A stretch of 64,000 nt of DNA, from positions 35,590,001 to 35,654,000 of the forward strand of contig OX485806.1 in NCBI GenBank assembly GCA_950295325.1, read 5' to 3'. Source of the DNA: Polytrichum commune. Taxonomy: Eukaryota; Streptophyta; Polytrichopsida; Polytrichales; Polytrichaceae. How positions within the stretch are numbered: the stretch's first letter is position 1; the number at the start of each line of letters is the position of its first letter. Under the pieces are notes generated by a model. The model was not told the origin of the DNA. It saw nothing but the letters and a program-made list of their open reading frames with translations, and ran no database searches. Below are positions 23,788 through 34,803 of the stretch, piece after piece. Both the position numbers and the translations under genes were made by a program.

Positions 23788-23920
23788 AACATTATTCAAA
23801 TACATAACAATGTTCTGTGGGACTGATAGTATTTCATGGAATATTCTCATATATTCTCCACGTTTAAATTGTGGAATATTGTCAGTTCCATAATATATTG
23901 TTATGAATATGGATAATGTT
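23788..23920. mobile_element. Foldback MITE family E, copy 1
   Basis: A 133-bp near-palindrome: aacattattcaaatacataa, caatgttctgtgggactgat, then ggaatattct around the centre, and the inverse ending in gataatgtt. Two related copies occur at 44.9 and 45.4 kb. Confidence 0.7.
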
Positions 23921-24559
23921 ATGTTATGTCATAGTATATATTATCTTGGATATGTGTCATCCCAACCCATTGCACCCATGCATATGGATCCATATCTAGG
24001 ACACCCCAACCCCCATGCAACCGTATGCTCCCAATGCCCATCGGACCCCATGACCCCCTACCTTGCCTCCCACCAATATCATGTCTGCCACCCCCCTAGG
24101 TTTTCCTCCACCATCCTCACCTTTTGCACTATAGTGCCCCCGCCTTTCCACCTTATTTTCCTTCTTTTTTGGTCACATGTTAGTTTGTTGTTATTTGTAT
24201 GTGTGTGTGTGGTGCATGGGGCGCTTTTTCTTTGGAGATTTTCTAGTTTTAGGCAAGCATGGTGGGGAACGGTAGGTCCATTGCCTCAATTCTTCTTCTT
24301 CTTCTTTTCAGAAAGAAGACCAATAATACAATGCCAAAAATCATTTAAAACCACTAAAAACACGGCCACTTCGAAGGGAGGCGGAACTCCTCAAACGCGC
24401 TACATTGCCACGTAAAAAGTAACAAAGGCCCAACCCCACCAAGGACAGCCACCAACCGCCGAGGACAATCCCCACCCCACCAACCAAGGACACCCCAGAC
24501 CACCAAGTGACTAGCAAGATGCCAAGCTACATGTACATACCTTGTTGTTTCTAATTCCA

Positions 24560-26705
24560 AGTTAGTTCCATGTCTTCCCTTCTACAAGAACACCTTTAGC
24601 ACTTCATGTTTGATCGAAACCTTGGAGCAATGCCTCAGATGAGAAAGTGCCAATCTTCACAGACTTGACGACTATCTCCCAAGCTACCTTGGTCTACATA
24701 ATGAGGTGTTTAATCTTGGATTCATGCCATTTCTATTGGTTAACAACTTTGTGATTGCGTTCAATTCAATGTCTTTAGAGGGTAATACCACAAAGAAGAT
24801 GCCAATTCTTTCTAAAAGAATTGTACAAACTTCTTGTGAAGGGCATGCTTCCAACGAAAGGTATCATAATTGCCCATCCTCACCCCACAAGGTTTGTGCA
24901 TGTTAGAAGTGGCCCATTGCCGGACTCTCCTAGCTTGAATGCATTCCCATAACTTGTGATTGACCAATTCACTCATGTTCAGAAGGCAGAAAATGCATTG
25001 TTGCAAGATGGGGAATGGTGAGATGTGAGACCTCCATTTATTGACTGCAACCACTTTGTGCCAAATGGACCACATGAAGGTTCCTTCCTTGCTCAAACAT
25101 AGCCGATACCAATCATATGACCAGTTTAACTTGTAGTTTCCCAGGAGGTAGCCTTGCCATTTGCTCGCCACATGAGTTGTCCATGGAATGATGCATGCAT
25201 GAAGGAGTCATGGGTGGCCGAGAATTGCATAACAAAAGCTAGATCCCCATCCTCATCTCTATAAATCCCAATCCATTGACCGGAGAGCGTGATGTCCAAA
25301 TCCTTGTCTAACAAGTTGCACTATTGAGCTAAAATTTGATCGTAAGCATAATTTAATCACCAACCTCAATTGGGGCGAGGTCAAGCTTAACACTTGCGCC
25401 TCAACCCACGTGAGGAGATGTTGGTCCTCACCAACTCAAATGGCATCTACGCATTGAATACCTTTGCAGTAAGGCTCATGGGCCCTGGCATTGGAGAAAC
25501 CATTGCCAATGAGTTCAAGCCAACATACCACCAAATGTTTGAGTGGAGTAATTCCATTAGGGTGCACAAGGGAAGTTGGTAAGTCCCTTCCACCATAATT
25601 TTCCATACTTTACTGATGTGCCCACATTAAACTCAGAGAAGCGTTGGTGTTGTTTGATAATGAACCAATCAAGACTAAATCCTAGCTTCTACCTCTTCTA
25701 GGATTAAACATGGCTAACGTGTACCTAAGCATGACTTAGATTGGACTCTCTAGGTTCCATGGTCTTCATAATCAACTTGCACAAGAGGATGATCTTGGTG
25801 GTCTCTGGATCCACCAGCCCACCATGTTCCTTTTTCATGCAACATTCCTTCCAACTCACCCTGGTGCCTATGAGTTTCTCTTTGGTGCACCAAAAGAGGT
25901 TGCAAATCACACCTCTAATTGTCGTAAGAATCTTATTAGAGTGTCCCCACATTTTGATTTAGGAAATTAAAAAAATAAAATAAAATATGCAAGGTGGAGA
26001 GCATAACATGATTGCAAATGACCATTTTGCCTGCCAAGGTGAGTTTCAAGGTACTCCGATTCCTATAAATTTTAATGGAAAGAAATTGGTCTACATCAAA
26101 AGTAATAAGATTCAACCCAGATGGGGTGCCAAGAAGTCCCCTTTTTCAAAGCACTTCCAACTATGACCCACGAACTACACAAGCTTGTGTGTGTATTTAT
26201 CAAACCGGTAGGTGCAAGACTTCTCCAAGTTAATCAACATCCTTGAGGCTTCACTAAATACCTTAAGGAGCCTTACTGATGCGTCATTGTGTTTTTTGGC
26301 TCATATGACCACAAATGAGAAATCATCCACATCTTTTTGAAAAGCTTTATTGTTTCCCCTTGAAAGAATGATCCTTTTTAGCCTACATGTTGCCTCATCA
26401 CCACAACTTTCTTGATGATATGAGTGAGAACCTCTCCAATATTTATTGTTGAAGTTTTCCCCTACACCATCTTTTAGATTAACCAAATAATTGTTTGGCC
26501 TAGCTCATTATTATATACTAATGCCTATTTCTTGCATGAGATGGAAGAGAGATCTCCATGGCACTTTATTGTAAGCCTTCGAGAAGTTAAATTTCAAGAG
26601 TATTGAGTGATGTTTAGAAGCCCAGTGGAGAGTTTCTTGGGTCGATGTTGTCATAAATAAACATAAGATGGAGGAAGGCAATATGTTTGGGGCTAATGAC
26701 ACCAA
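24560..26705 (-). pseudogene. LINE-B: 5'-truncated plant L1-like LINE, RT to C-terminus
   Basis: Read on the minus strand, the order is: RT palm ETLHWASKHHSILLKFNFSK, AYNKVPWRSLFHLMQEIGI (26.6 kb); a degenerate catalytic box DVDDFSFVV (about 26.3 kb, YA lost, DD kept); LLGTPSGLNL and FDVDQFL (26.1 kb); VSWKECCMKKEHGGL (25.85 kb); then a zinc-finger-like zf-RVT region with WSIWHKVVAVNKW, QQCIFCLLNMSELVNHKLW (25.0 kb); and a C-terminal KVAWEIVVKSVKIGTFSSEA (24.65 kb). Order and spacing fit one element with scattered stops and frameshifts. The family is the same as LINE-D at 46-52 kb. No endonuclease remains, so the copy is 5' truncated at about 26.7 kb. Confidence 0.7.
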
Positions 26706-26854
26706 TTAACGTAGGTTGAAGTCCTAAGATGCAACGTTTTAACGCAGATCACATATATCACCGTGAGGAGGGTTATTGGTTGCCGTTTGTTAAGATTTGT
26801 GGTCCACCATCGCGTCTTCCATTGCATATAGACAAGCTTGAACCCATCCATATG

Positions 26855-27335
26855 TGTGTCATCCTAGCACGTTGCACTTGTGCATACGATTAATATCCTA
26901 ACAACCTTACATCCATCTTGCCATGTTGCACTGTGCATATGAATTAATATCCCATCAACATGTCACATGTTTATTTTGGGGCGAACCTTTGGCATGTAGC
27001 CTATTTTATTTGATTTAGTTTTTAGGTTTTTAAACAAGAATGGTGGGGAACGGTGGGGAATGGTGGGGGCCCATGCTGTCCCACTCTATTACATGTGTAG
27101 TCCCCCAACCTTTTGCACTTATGGTCCCCTCACTTTTCCACCGTAGTGAACAATAATAGGGTGACGAACTCACCACTACCAAGTCCACCCACATTGTTCA
27201 TTGTATATGTGACATGTGTATAATTTGACATGTGGTGTCTTGGCCCATTCCACCCATACATATGAACAAATATTTTGGACCAACCTGCCTTGTTTTCATT
27301 TTTGTACCCATGCATATGAATTGTGAAGGATGTGG
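26855..27335. repeat. Dispersed repeat shared with 23.94-24.29 kb
   Basis: Both regions contain gtgtcatcc, cccatgcatatg-like motifs repeated within each block, and a shared aagcatggtggggaacggt / aagaatggtggggaacggt. They lie on either side of LINE-B in the same orientation. They could be two copies of one element or parts of a larger element invaded by LINE-B. A 13-G tract lies at 27341-27353. Confidence 0.4.
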
Positions 27336-27902
27336 TCATTGGGGGGGGGGGGGTTTGTGATTTTCTTTTCCCCCACCCAACCAAAAAAACCGCCCTAGTA
27401 CACCCTATAAAGTCAATTATTGAGAAAGGAAATCTCCACTTTCACATTAAAAAAAGATTCATATAAGTTCCAAAAATCATGAGGAAAATGGCCAAGGACA
27501 TGATGTGGATTTGCTAATCATCTTACACTAGATGTGCCCTTCATATCGTATAGAGTTGGAAGTGGTCCATTTGAACCCGCTTCCTTAGTTATAAACACAT
27601 ATGGATAATGCTGTACTATCATGTAGTCTATAAGTATTCAAAAGTGGTCATATATAATTTTTTTTACTAGTACAGTTACTAACGAAACTGAGTACTTTGT
27701 TGAAGAAGCCAACTTCGACAAGCCATTGCAGACAATGTAGATTTTTTTTGCAAAACTAAAAAGTGAGTTAAAAAACAAATAAAGCTATGTATATATATGC
27801 AAAGTTATACATCATATTGAAAACTAAATAATCTTCTACAATATACAATCACCAACCACATACAAGTACTCAGTATTGTTCAATCTATTTCTTTGAAGTT
27901 CT

Positions 27903-28917
27903 TCAAAAATTTGTCCAATAGCCTTTAGCACCCAATACAACAATAATCCTTCACGGGATACTCTCATGTAGTGCCATACAATCCTCTTTACTGAAATTAG
28001 AAGAAATAATGCACACACACTCCCACAATTCTTCAATTCCTCGTGAAGGTGTAGAAATTCATTCAAACATCATTTGAGAAGAGCCCAAAAATGCTCCATG
28101 GTACTCAAATCTGGTGATTGAGCAGGTCACTGGAGAAGTTGGAATGGCTGCAATTTTAGCTATTCTTGCACCCTCTTGTGTGTTTTGGATCATTATCCCG
28201 TTGGAAACACAACATGGAACCAGATTGTAGTGCCCAATTGTAAACCACAAGAAGTTTTTCAAAATAAAGTTGTACACGTGCTGATCCATTATACCTTCAA
28301 TTCTATGCCAAGCTCCAGGTCCAAAAGTTGTCATACAACCCCAAATCATGATATGTCCACCACCATGTTTCACTGTTTGTTAGACATGTTGCGGTTGTAC
28401 AGGCTCTCTATTTGTTATCCAACACCAGGACCTACCATCGGAATTAAACCTATTTATCTTCATCTCATCACTGAAAATAACGCGTTTCCAATCATGAACG
28501 GTCCAATTTGCATACATGCGAGCATACATCACCTATGCTTGAACATGTCTTTTTGTCAACAACGGCTTCTTCTGTTGCATGTGCAGCGAAACCTTTCCAT
28601 CGCAAAGCACGTCTCACAGTTACATTAGACACATTTTAACCTGATTCCTTTCGAATCTCTGTTGCCACCTTTGATGCAACTCCTAAACGCCCTTCCGTAA
28701 GCAAGGCGACACATCCCCACCTCTCTCTTGTAGTAAGGTGTCTTGGGCGCCCTCCTTTTTGCCTCTCAAGCTCCCCCGCGATCTCCTTTCTAAGCCTAAC
28801 TACCCAAGATTGATTCATCCCAATTGCATCTGCAACTTTTTGTGTTGAATTGCCATTCCGAAGTTTCTCTAGTGTTTGGAGCTTTTGCGACAGCAGCGAC
28901 ACAGATGAACGAGGCAT
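27903..28917 (-). pseudogene. Tc1/mariner (Tc1-type) DDE transposase pseudogene
   Basis: Start MPRSSVSLL at 28917; the C-terminus GAKGYWTNF is followed by TGA at 27905-27903. The span of about 338 codons equals a full Tc1 transposase. In order: a paired-like helix-turn-helix (SQKLQTLEKLRNGNSTQKVA, AIGMNQSWVVRLRKE), GRPRHLTTRE, NVSNVTVRRALRWKGFAAH, KKPLLTKRHVQA, WTVHDWKRVIFSDEMKINRF with the first catalytic Asp at 28467-28469, KHGGGHIMIWGCM, FQRDNDPKHT with the second Asp, and AQSPDLSTMEHFWALLK with the Glu about 33 residues later, so a DD34E-type triad. Two or three frameshifts and several stops inactivate it. Inverted ends were not found. Plant mariner relatives are usually DD39D, which makes this copy notable. 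Confidence 0.85.
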
Positions 28918-29340
28918 ACAAAAGCAATTGCATGAATACTCACTATTACACAATCTCCAATTACAGAGCGTCACAATGCACTAATGATGTAACGAAATTG
29001 ACCACAAATCAATATGCAAATGAAAATTGAAGTTCGGCTCCAAACAAAACTGAATCTGTGAACCCTAGGCGCTTTGACATGGCTATTGTCAGAAACCCTA
29101 ATTTTATTTTTAGATTTTATTTTTACATACATAAAGAGGACTACTTTGTACACATGATGAAGACCCCATGAAAACATGTGCTGTGTAATGCAGTTTATTG
29201 TGATTGCAAACCTTTCCTTGTTACGTTGCCAACTCCATCGTCTCTTTCAAATCATTCACAACTAACAGCTGCAATATAAGTTAGTTTGAACACATTTCAT
29301 AGGTGAACACAGTCAAGTCCTAGGTCAAGGTCACTTACTA

Positions 29341-29729
29341 CTATACTGAGGGCCTAGCCGCACTGAAATTTACAGAGCCCACAGCGGCCACCGGTCCACG
29401 GGCAACAGACGCAAGAAACCTCCAATTCTCGGCGTCCCGACAACCTTGGTTGCAAGATTCCGGTTCATGAGCTCTGATATAAAGAACACACCTTTTCTTG
29501 TTGCACACCCAGATACCAAGCTCTGCACTCCTGCTACATGGATTAGACTTTGCGAGATGTGGGTTTTGGGTGAGAGAGACGGCATTTTCTGTGTGCTTGC
29601 TATCCACAAATATGCGAATGCAATTTTTTTGACGCTTTCAATGTGAATTGCGCAGAGCTGAGGATTACTTGCACGGGTACACGACATTTCTCTATGCCTA
29701 CTACTCATAGTGACTCCTGTGTGCTCCAA
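29341..29729. other. GC-richer block with open frames on both strands
   Basis: Open frames of 119 and 88 codons on the minus strand and 66 codons on the plus strand overlap here, a sign of locally low stop frequency, not of a particular gene. Codon composition is more balanced than in surrounding DNA. I recognise no domain on either strand. It could be an exon of the same locus as 29977-30430. Confidence 0.25.
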
Positions 29730-29976
29730 TTTTGTGCCAAAAAATAGGGTGAGATTTCATGAAGTGTTCACTGCAATTTGGCACCTCTTCGTGCGATTTG
29801 TTTCTGAGGATGTTACTTGGCCATCATTACCTGTTGATTTTATGTTGGCATTGCATGCCACATTGTCTGCGATCGAAATGCGCGGACCCCTCCACGTTTA
29901 AGGCAAGCAATATGGAAGACATGCATGGACTTGCTCCCACATCCGGAAATGTATTTGAGGTGGGAGTTGGGGGAGG

Positions 29977-30430
29977 ATGTATCAGACTTGTGATCTCTTA
30001 TGGTTCACTTTGACTCGGAGGATGGGCTCAGCATGGCATGAGATGGGGCAGTCACTTTTGCTAACGATTACAAGTAAGGATGTTGGGTTTCAAGAATTGA
30101 GTTCTCACATTCGGTCTGTGGTACCTATAGACCCATTCTTGGAGATAAGAGAACGCTTGCGAGCTATGGGCAATGCTTTCGAGAGTTTTTCCATTCAGGT
30201 GAACAAAAATTTGTGTATATTCAAGGTTTTATTTATTTATAACTAATTTGTATTTTATAAAGTGCTTGCAGTTCTTGCACAAGGATAATAATGTCTGCTA
30301 CAATTCTTCCAAGTGCCAGGCTTGCCCTCCATGCATTGTTATAAGATCCCAACGTATACATAAGAAAAACAGAGCACTAGCGCCTGCCGCCCAAAAGAGT
30401 CATGAACTACCCCAAAATTTGGTAACTTAA
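29977..30430 (+). CDS. Candidate two-exon ORF with Cys-rich second exon
   Basis: Exon 1 (ATG at 29977 to 30198) stays open and ends CAG|GTGAAC; an AT-rich 73-bp intron (30199-30271) ends TGCTTGCAG; exon 2 continues in the same phase to a TAA at 30428. The joined protein would be 126 residues. Exon 1 contains IRERLRAMGNAFESFSIQ; exon 2 contains CYNSSKCQACPPC, spaced like a small metal- or disulfide-bonding motif, then a basic tail. The upstream sequence in the same frame (29700-29900) is also mostly open but has two stops. No family was recognised. It may be a decayed gene. Confidence 0.3.
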
Positions 30431-30471
30431 GTCCTACAAGTTGCATGCAACCTTCGGCTTGCATTATAGCT

Positions 30472-30846
30472 TCAACTCAGTGTTGGCTTGCAGCCTTCAC
30501 CGTGTAACCACCTCTGTAATCCTCGGAAGATGCCGACTGCAGCACAAAAAGTTTCGTAGTTGTCGCTGCCTTTCGGCAGCCCCTTTGTCGTCCACCCCTC
30601 CTCGCAGCCTGGTTCTAAGATCCCCCGTGAGCTGCCCATCCCACTGTCGTGAAAGCTGCAGCCATTCGGCATCCCTGTCTGCAATTCTCGAATCCACTGC
30701 TGGACAATACGAGGAGTTCTGCCACAATGTGGCTCAATTTCACAGCCCGAGGACAATGGCTGGCCCGAGACTGCCTCTGCTAGGACAACAAGCAGAGTTA
30801 AACAAAAGTCAACGATAAATTGCGTGGAGGATTGGCAAATAAACAA
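30472..30846. other. GC-rich block, strand of any gene uncertain
   Basis: Frames of 124 and 76 codons (minus) and 125 codons (plus) overlap. The 76-codon minus frame (30497-30727) has a protein-like charged composition (RIADRDAEWLQLSRQWDGQL, then LRTRLRGGVDD). I recognise no family on either strand. GC content is visibly above its surroundings. Confidence 0.25.
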
Positions 30847-31189
30847 TCAATGTCCTTGAAAATGAATGACACATCACCGCACATGAAACAAATTAAAAGC
30901 TCTAGTTCTCTATCCAAATCCTATGTGCACATCAATTGCCAACCACTAATGTGACTAGGATTGGCAATGGATTGAACGACCATCCACCGAGAGCAACCTT
31001 AATCATGATTTAACATTGTAAAACATCTTATGAATGTTTTTTTTTGAATTAGCATGCACAAACACAATTGGTGACTATAGAAGGTGAGACTACCTTTCAA
31101 TATGACTTAGATGTTGCATGGCCTCCTCCCATTCCACTCGCATCCTTTCTCAGGCGGGAAGGGCCTACATCATCTCCACCTACTCGTGA

Positions 31190-32035
31190 TGACTCTCTTC
31201 CCATATTTAAGTCTGTAAACATGCCCACCTCCCACCAATCCATTGGGAGCCACCAACATCAACTAAACTCACTATGCTTCTTACAAGCAACAACATTGCA
31301 ATGTCCACCATCAAGTTTGCATTAGAAACACTTGAGCATGGAAATTCCATCAATGAGGCAAGAAAAAGGAGATTGATTTGTGAAGGCATGGATGCAAAAG
31401 GAGGATTTCATAACTATGTGGATTCGGAGGCAAATGGGGAGAATGGCCTCAAGCACCCACACAACAAGCAACTCACAAATGTAGTGGCTTGGCTAGTGGG
31501 TGTCATGAAAGATCGTTGGTACATCAAGCCACTCATTGGTTTGACATGTTTCTCTTTGACATATACACACTAGATCAATTTTATCCGAATGAGAAGAAGG
31601 GCCTTTGATCGAATTGTTGAAGACTCGAGACCACACATCGAAGGATGATCATCTAGATGGAGGAATCTTATTTGTGTGGGAAAGAAATCGGTTCTGACAT
31701 TGTACAAATTTTTGCATGGTTCAAGCATACCTCTTGCTACCAACAAAGCCGTTGTGGAAAGACTGACAATATATGACATATTGTGCCTTATGTGTCTAGT
31801 GATTTGCAACACCTACGGCCACCTTACAACATGGCCTATTGGATAGAATCACCCTCACCTTTTTAAGCCAAACAATGGCTCCCACATCTACATTAAAGCA
31901 CCCCCGAAGACTATATTGGCGGCCAATCACCATAACCGGAATAAGCCATTCTCTATTTTGCTACATGAAGTGGTAGATAGTAGGTTTTATTTCACATCCA
32001 TAAACACGGGACACAAGGGTTCTCTCCATGATTTT
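31190..32035 (+). pseudogene. PIF/Harbinger-type transposase (DDE_4 nuclease) remnant
   Basis: In order across several frames: KDRWYIKP, HWFDMFLFDIYTLDQFY (31.53-31.58 kb), RMRRRAFDRIVE (31586-31621), WRNLICVGKKSVLTLYKFLH with GSSIPLATNKAVVERLTIYD, then NGSHIYIKAPP (31874 on; the first catalytic Asp has become Asn), and HEVVDSRFYFTSINTG with the second Asp (31967-32011), ending GSLHD at about 32032. These are the signature blocks of plant PIF/Harbinger nucleases. The rest of the protein, including the final acidic residue, is absent: plus-strand similarity stops where a convergent minus-strand SANT-like ORF begins. Frameshifts and stops make it inactive. Confidence 0.75.
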
Positions 32036-32478
32036 TTGGTAATCTTTCATCAATTCATCATGTTTGTTTATTCTTTGATAAATTTCTCTATCCCGAAAAC
32101 CCACAACACGCACGCACCCATCCAAATCGTCCTCCAAGCCGTAGTGCCATAGACAAACTTTGCCAACAAAGGTAGACCTGAGTGGTGCTTGTCATGCCAC
32201 TCCATCCTCTTCTGACCTATGAGAACCAACATCTCTAGATCAATCCAATTTGGACCTCATGGTTTGGGGTTGGTTACATGTTGAGAGCTTTCTACAGAGG
32301 CTCTCCCAGAAGACGCACAAGTGGCTCTCTCCCTCCCATCACGAGGAGAGAAGGAAGAAGTCTCAATACTAGTTGCGAGAGGATGTTCATCACCATCCAT
32401 CTTAGTGTCGGTTGTAGTAGTGCATGTGATATCCTCTTGAGTGCCAAATATGTCATCCAAAATATCAATGTAGTCCAT
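32036..32478 (-). pseudogene. SANT/Myb-like accessory ORF of the PIF/Harbinger element
   Basis: The frame starts MDYIDILDDIFGTQED at 32478, is polar and Ser/Thr-rich, then after one in-frame stop reads NWIDLEMLVLIGQKRMEWH, the first helix region of the SANT/trihelix protein that accompanies PIF/Harbinger transposases. A frameshifted continuation gives GFRDREIYQRINKHDELMK, like the end of such proteins. In the family this protein binds the transposon ends and brings in the nuclease. Tail-to-tail arrangement against the nuclease remnant, with no gap, suggests an internal deletion. Confidence 0.45.
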
Positions 32479-32987
32479 GGCTAGAAACACTCTAAAAGAA
32501 ACTCCAATGTGAGAGGAAGACACACATTTGCAAGACAACATGAACACCCTGGCATGGCAAGTGAATTTGCTTGCAAATTGGAAGACACCAACATAAATTG
32601 CAAACACATGATAATGTAAACACTTGAAGAAAAGGACTTGGATTCTTCAAAAACGCAAATCCAAAGTGGAAATAATCAAATGCTTGACATGAGACCACAC
32701 AAAGCATTTGTTGGTATCTAAATAAACATCCAAGAAGGGAGTATATAAATGTGGTTGTTCTTCACACCAAAGGGTGAACAGATTGGGCAAACTTGGCTTA
32801 AATAATTTCCCACAAATGGTGTGCCAACCAGATTGGAGGGCCCTTGGCAGGTTGCATGAATCAAGAGGTATTGGACATTAATCGAATCATCGCAAAAGGA
32901 AGCATGTCCTTGTTGGATTAGTGCGAAAAGGATGGTCGATCCACCCATTAACCGAGGGCTTCGACTTCAGTGACGTGAGGGTATCCA

Positions 32988-33760
32988 TCAAAGGGTGGAG
33001 GTTGTGATGATCACATCTCGGATTGCATGCAAGGCTGGAATGAAATGGGAATCCATAATCTGCAAAAATGACAGGCCATACCAATTCACCTTCCAATCCA
33101 GAACAAGTACCCAAAAAAACCATAACACTAGAGGGAAGGAGGGCGGGCAAATCAATGCAGGCATCCAGAGAAGACGTTGCAGGAAAAAAAAAATCATACT
33201 AACCATGGCTGGAAAACTTACCGAAGAGGCGCTCTGTTCTTTCAGGGCTTTGATTCCAAGCAATGTCTCACTGAATTTCGGCATCATGACAAAGAAGTCC
33301 ATGTGTAGAAACTGGGCATGAGGAGGGCATGAACACATAAGCATAGGTGCAGATGCCGAAATTTAAGTGAAGTCCAACTTTTCGAAGCAAATTTAGAGCC
33401 AACTACACTAGATTCGCGGTAGGCACAGGAGGCAGTGTGACATTACCACTGGGGGCCAGTATAAGCCCCTCCAGAACTCAAGTGACATTGCCCACATTCA
33501 ACTCTGAGTTAGAAGAGGCTTGCAGGGGTTTACGAGACTTCCAAATTAACTCCACAGCGAGCTGCAACAACAAATGAACTCTAACTTGTGAGAGGCAGCG
33601 ACAGAGAGGAGGAGGATCGATCCGCCGAAGAGCTGCTGCAAGGGTCGCTGCGACAAAGCTCGTGGAGGGTGGAGTCGCCGAGGAAGTTCCGCGTGGTCGC
33701 ATGATGGGCGGGAGGAATGAAATCCGTCCATCAGAGTAGCGATTTATCCCCATCCCCACT
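32988..33760 (-). CDS. Candidate minus-strand gene: GC-rich 5' region, exon, consensus intron
   Basis: A GC-rich block (33760-33480) contains two overlapping open minus-strand frames, one Arg/Pro/Ser-rich. Further on, an open segment MDFFVMMPKF, SETLLGIKALKEQSASS ends at 33222 directly before a perfect donor GTAAGT (33221-33216). A pyrimidine-rich acceptor ...TTTTTGCAG ends at 33060, giving a 162-bp intron. The next exon continues in phase (IMDSHFIPALHAIRDVI) to a stop near 32988. No domain was recognised. It could be a small gene, a 5' UTR plus uORF, or a spliced non-coding RNA. Confidence 0.3.
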
Positions 33761-34010
33761 AAGGCCTCCCCTAAATCACCATTTAGCCAACGTTACCCCA
33801 AGCAGGTAAGCACAACAATTCTTGTCACCGGGCCGAATGGATCAGCCTGTCAGCGGTGAAGCTGGGCCCCATCCAGGCCGGTGGGTGCGGCCTCCGCTTG
33901 CCGGAAATGAGGGGTTTCATACCCATTTCCGTGCCAGGCCCTTCAGGTTAAGAAGTCCATCAGTCACTCAAGCATTCCAGCCCAAGACAATGTTAATGAA
34001 GGCAACGGCT
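33761..34010. other. GC-rich segment upstream of the candidate gene
   Basis: Markedly GC-rich (gggccgaatggatcagcctg; gccggtgggtgcggcctccg) compared with the window. No rRNA, tRNA or protein motif was recognised. It could be the promoter/CpG-rich region of the minus-strand candidate gene. Confidence 0.25.
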
Positions 34011-34550
34011 GTTAAAGCACACAAGATAGTTGGGGTTCTCCAGAGGTCAATTTTTTGTATGAGAGTTTGAGATTGTCCAAGACACTCGACCTCCAAAGAG
34101 CTTCTCTAGCAAAATGTGTTGCCATGTTGGCATCCATGTCACTTTTTCCATTCATGCTTGAAGTTTTTATTGGAGAAGCCTTGGCTGTAGTGTAAACCCC
34201 AACTAGTGAAGAACCCATTTCATAGCCAATCATATTGCTTCATCCCCTGAAATCTTTGACTATGCACTTCTTCACTATAGTCTAACCCGGTCCTCAAGCA
34301 AGGATGAGCCATGTCATGCCAATAACAATCGGCCCAGCTTGTGGCACCCAAGTGGCAAAAATGCTCGCCATAATCTACTTCCCCATTATGCAGGGTCCCC
34401 ACCATTCCACAACGGTGGGTTAAGGTGGAGAACGGGGTGGCAACAACCATCACCATCACATCTTCCATTGTATATAAGGTAGACGTACCTAATTCCAACA
34501 TAGCAAGAATATGGTCACCAATATTTGAGTGGTATGTGATCTATGTGACA

Positions 34551-34785
34551 GTGTTGCAATTCCTGTCACTTACCAAGTGCTTTTTCATCCAAATTTCCAT
34601 CATCCATGACAATGTTTCATCACAAGTTGCTCACAAGAGAAGGTAGGGTTTTGGCCAATTGATGAACTCATCCATCATCCATGACAATATTTGTTCACTC
34701 ATTCATAAGAAGTGTCATCCGCAAAGTTACCATAGTTGACATCAAACACCATACGATACTAATTATCATATTTAGTGTGGCTTCT
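34551..34785. mobile_element. MITE family C, copy 3 (left end missing)
   Basis: Matches the 41.5-41.9 kb copy from gtgttgcaattcctgtcact through gaaggtagggttttggccaa, attcataagaagtgtcatcc and tatcatatttagtgtgg. It lacks the first ~100 bases of the family and is followed by a 9-G tract. Confidence 0.65.
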
Positions 34786-34803
34786 ATTTGAGGGGGGGGG
34801 AGG

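Noticed and set aside
27680-27730. Left inverted end of the Tc1 element (tacagttactaacgaaactg)
   Set aside because: It begins plausibly with TACAGT, but no inverse partner was found to the right of the transposase, so the element limits were left undefined.
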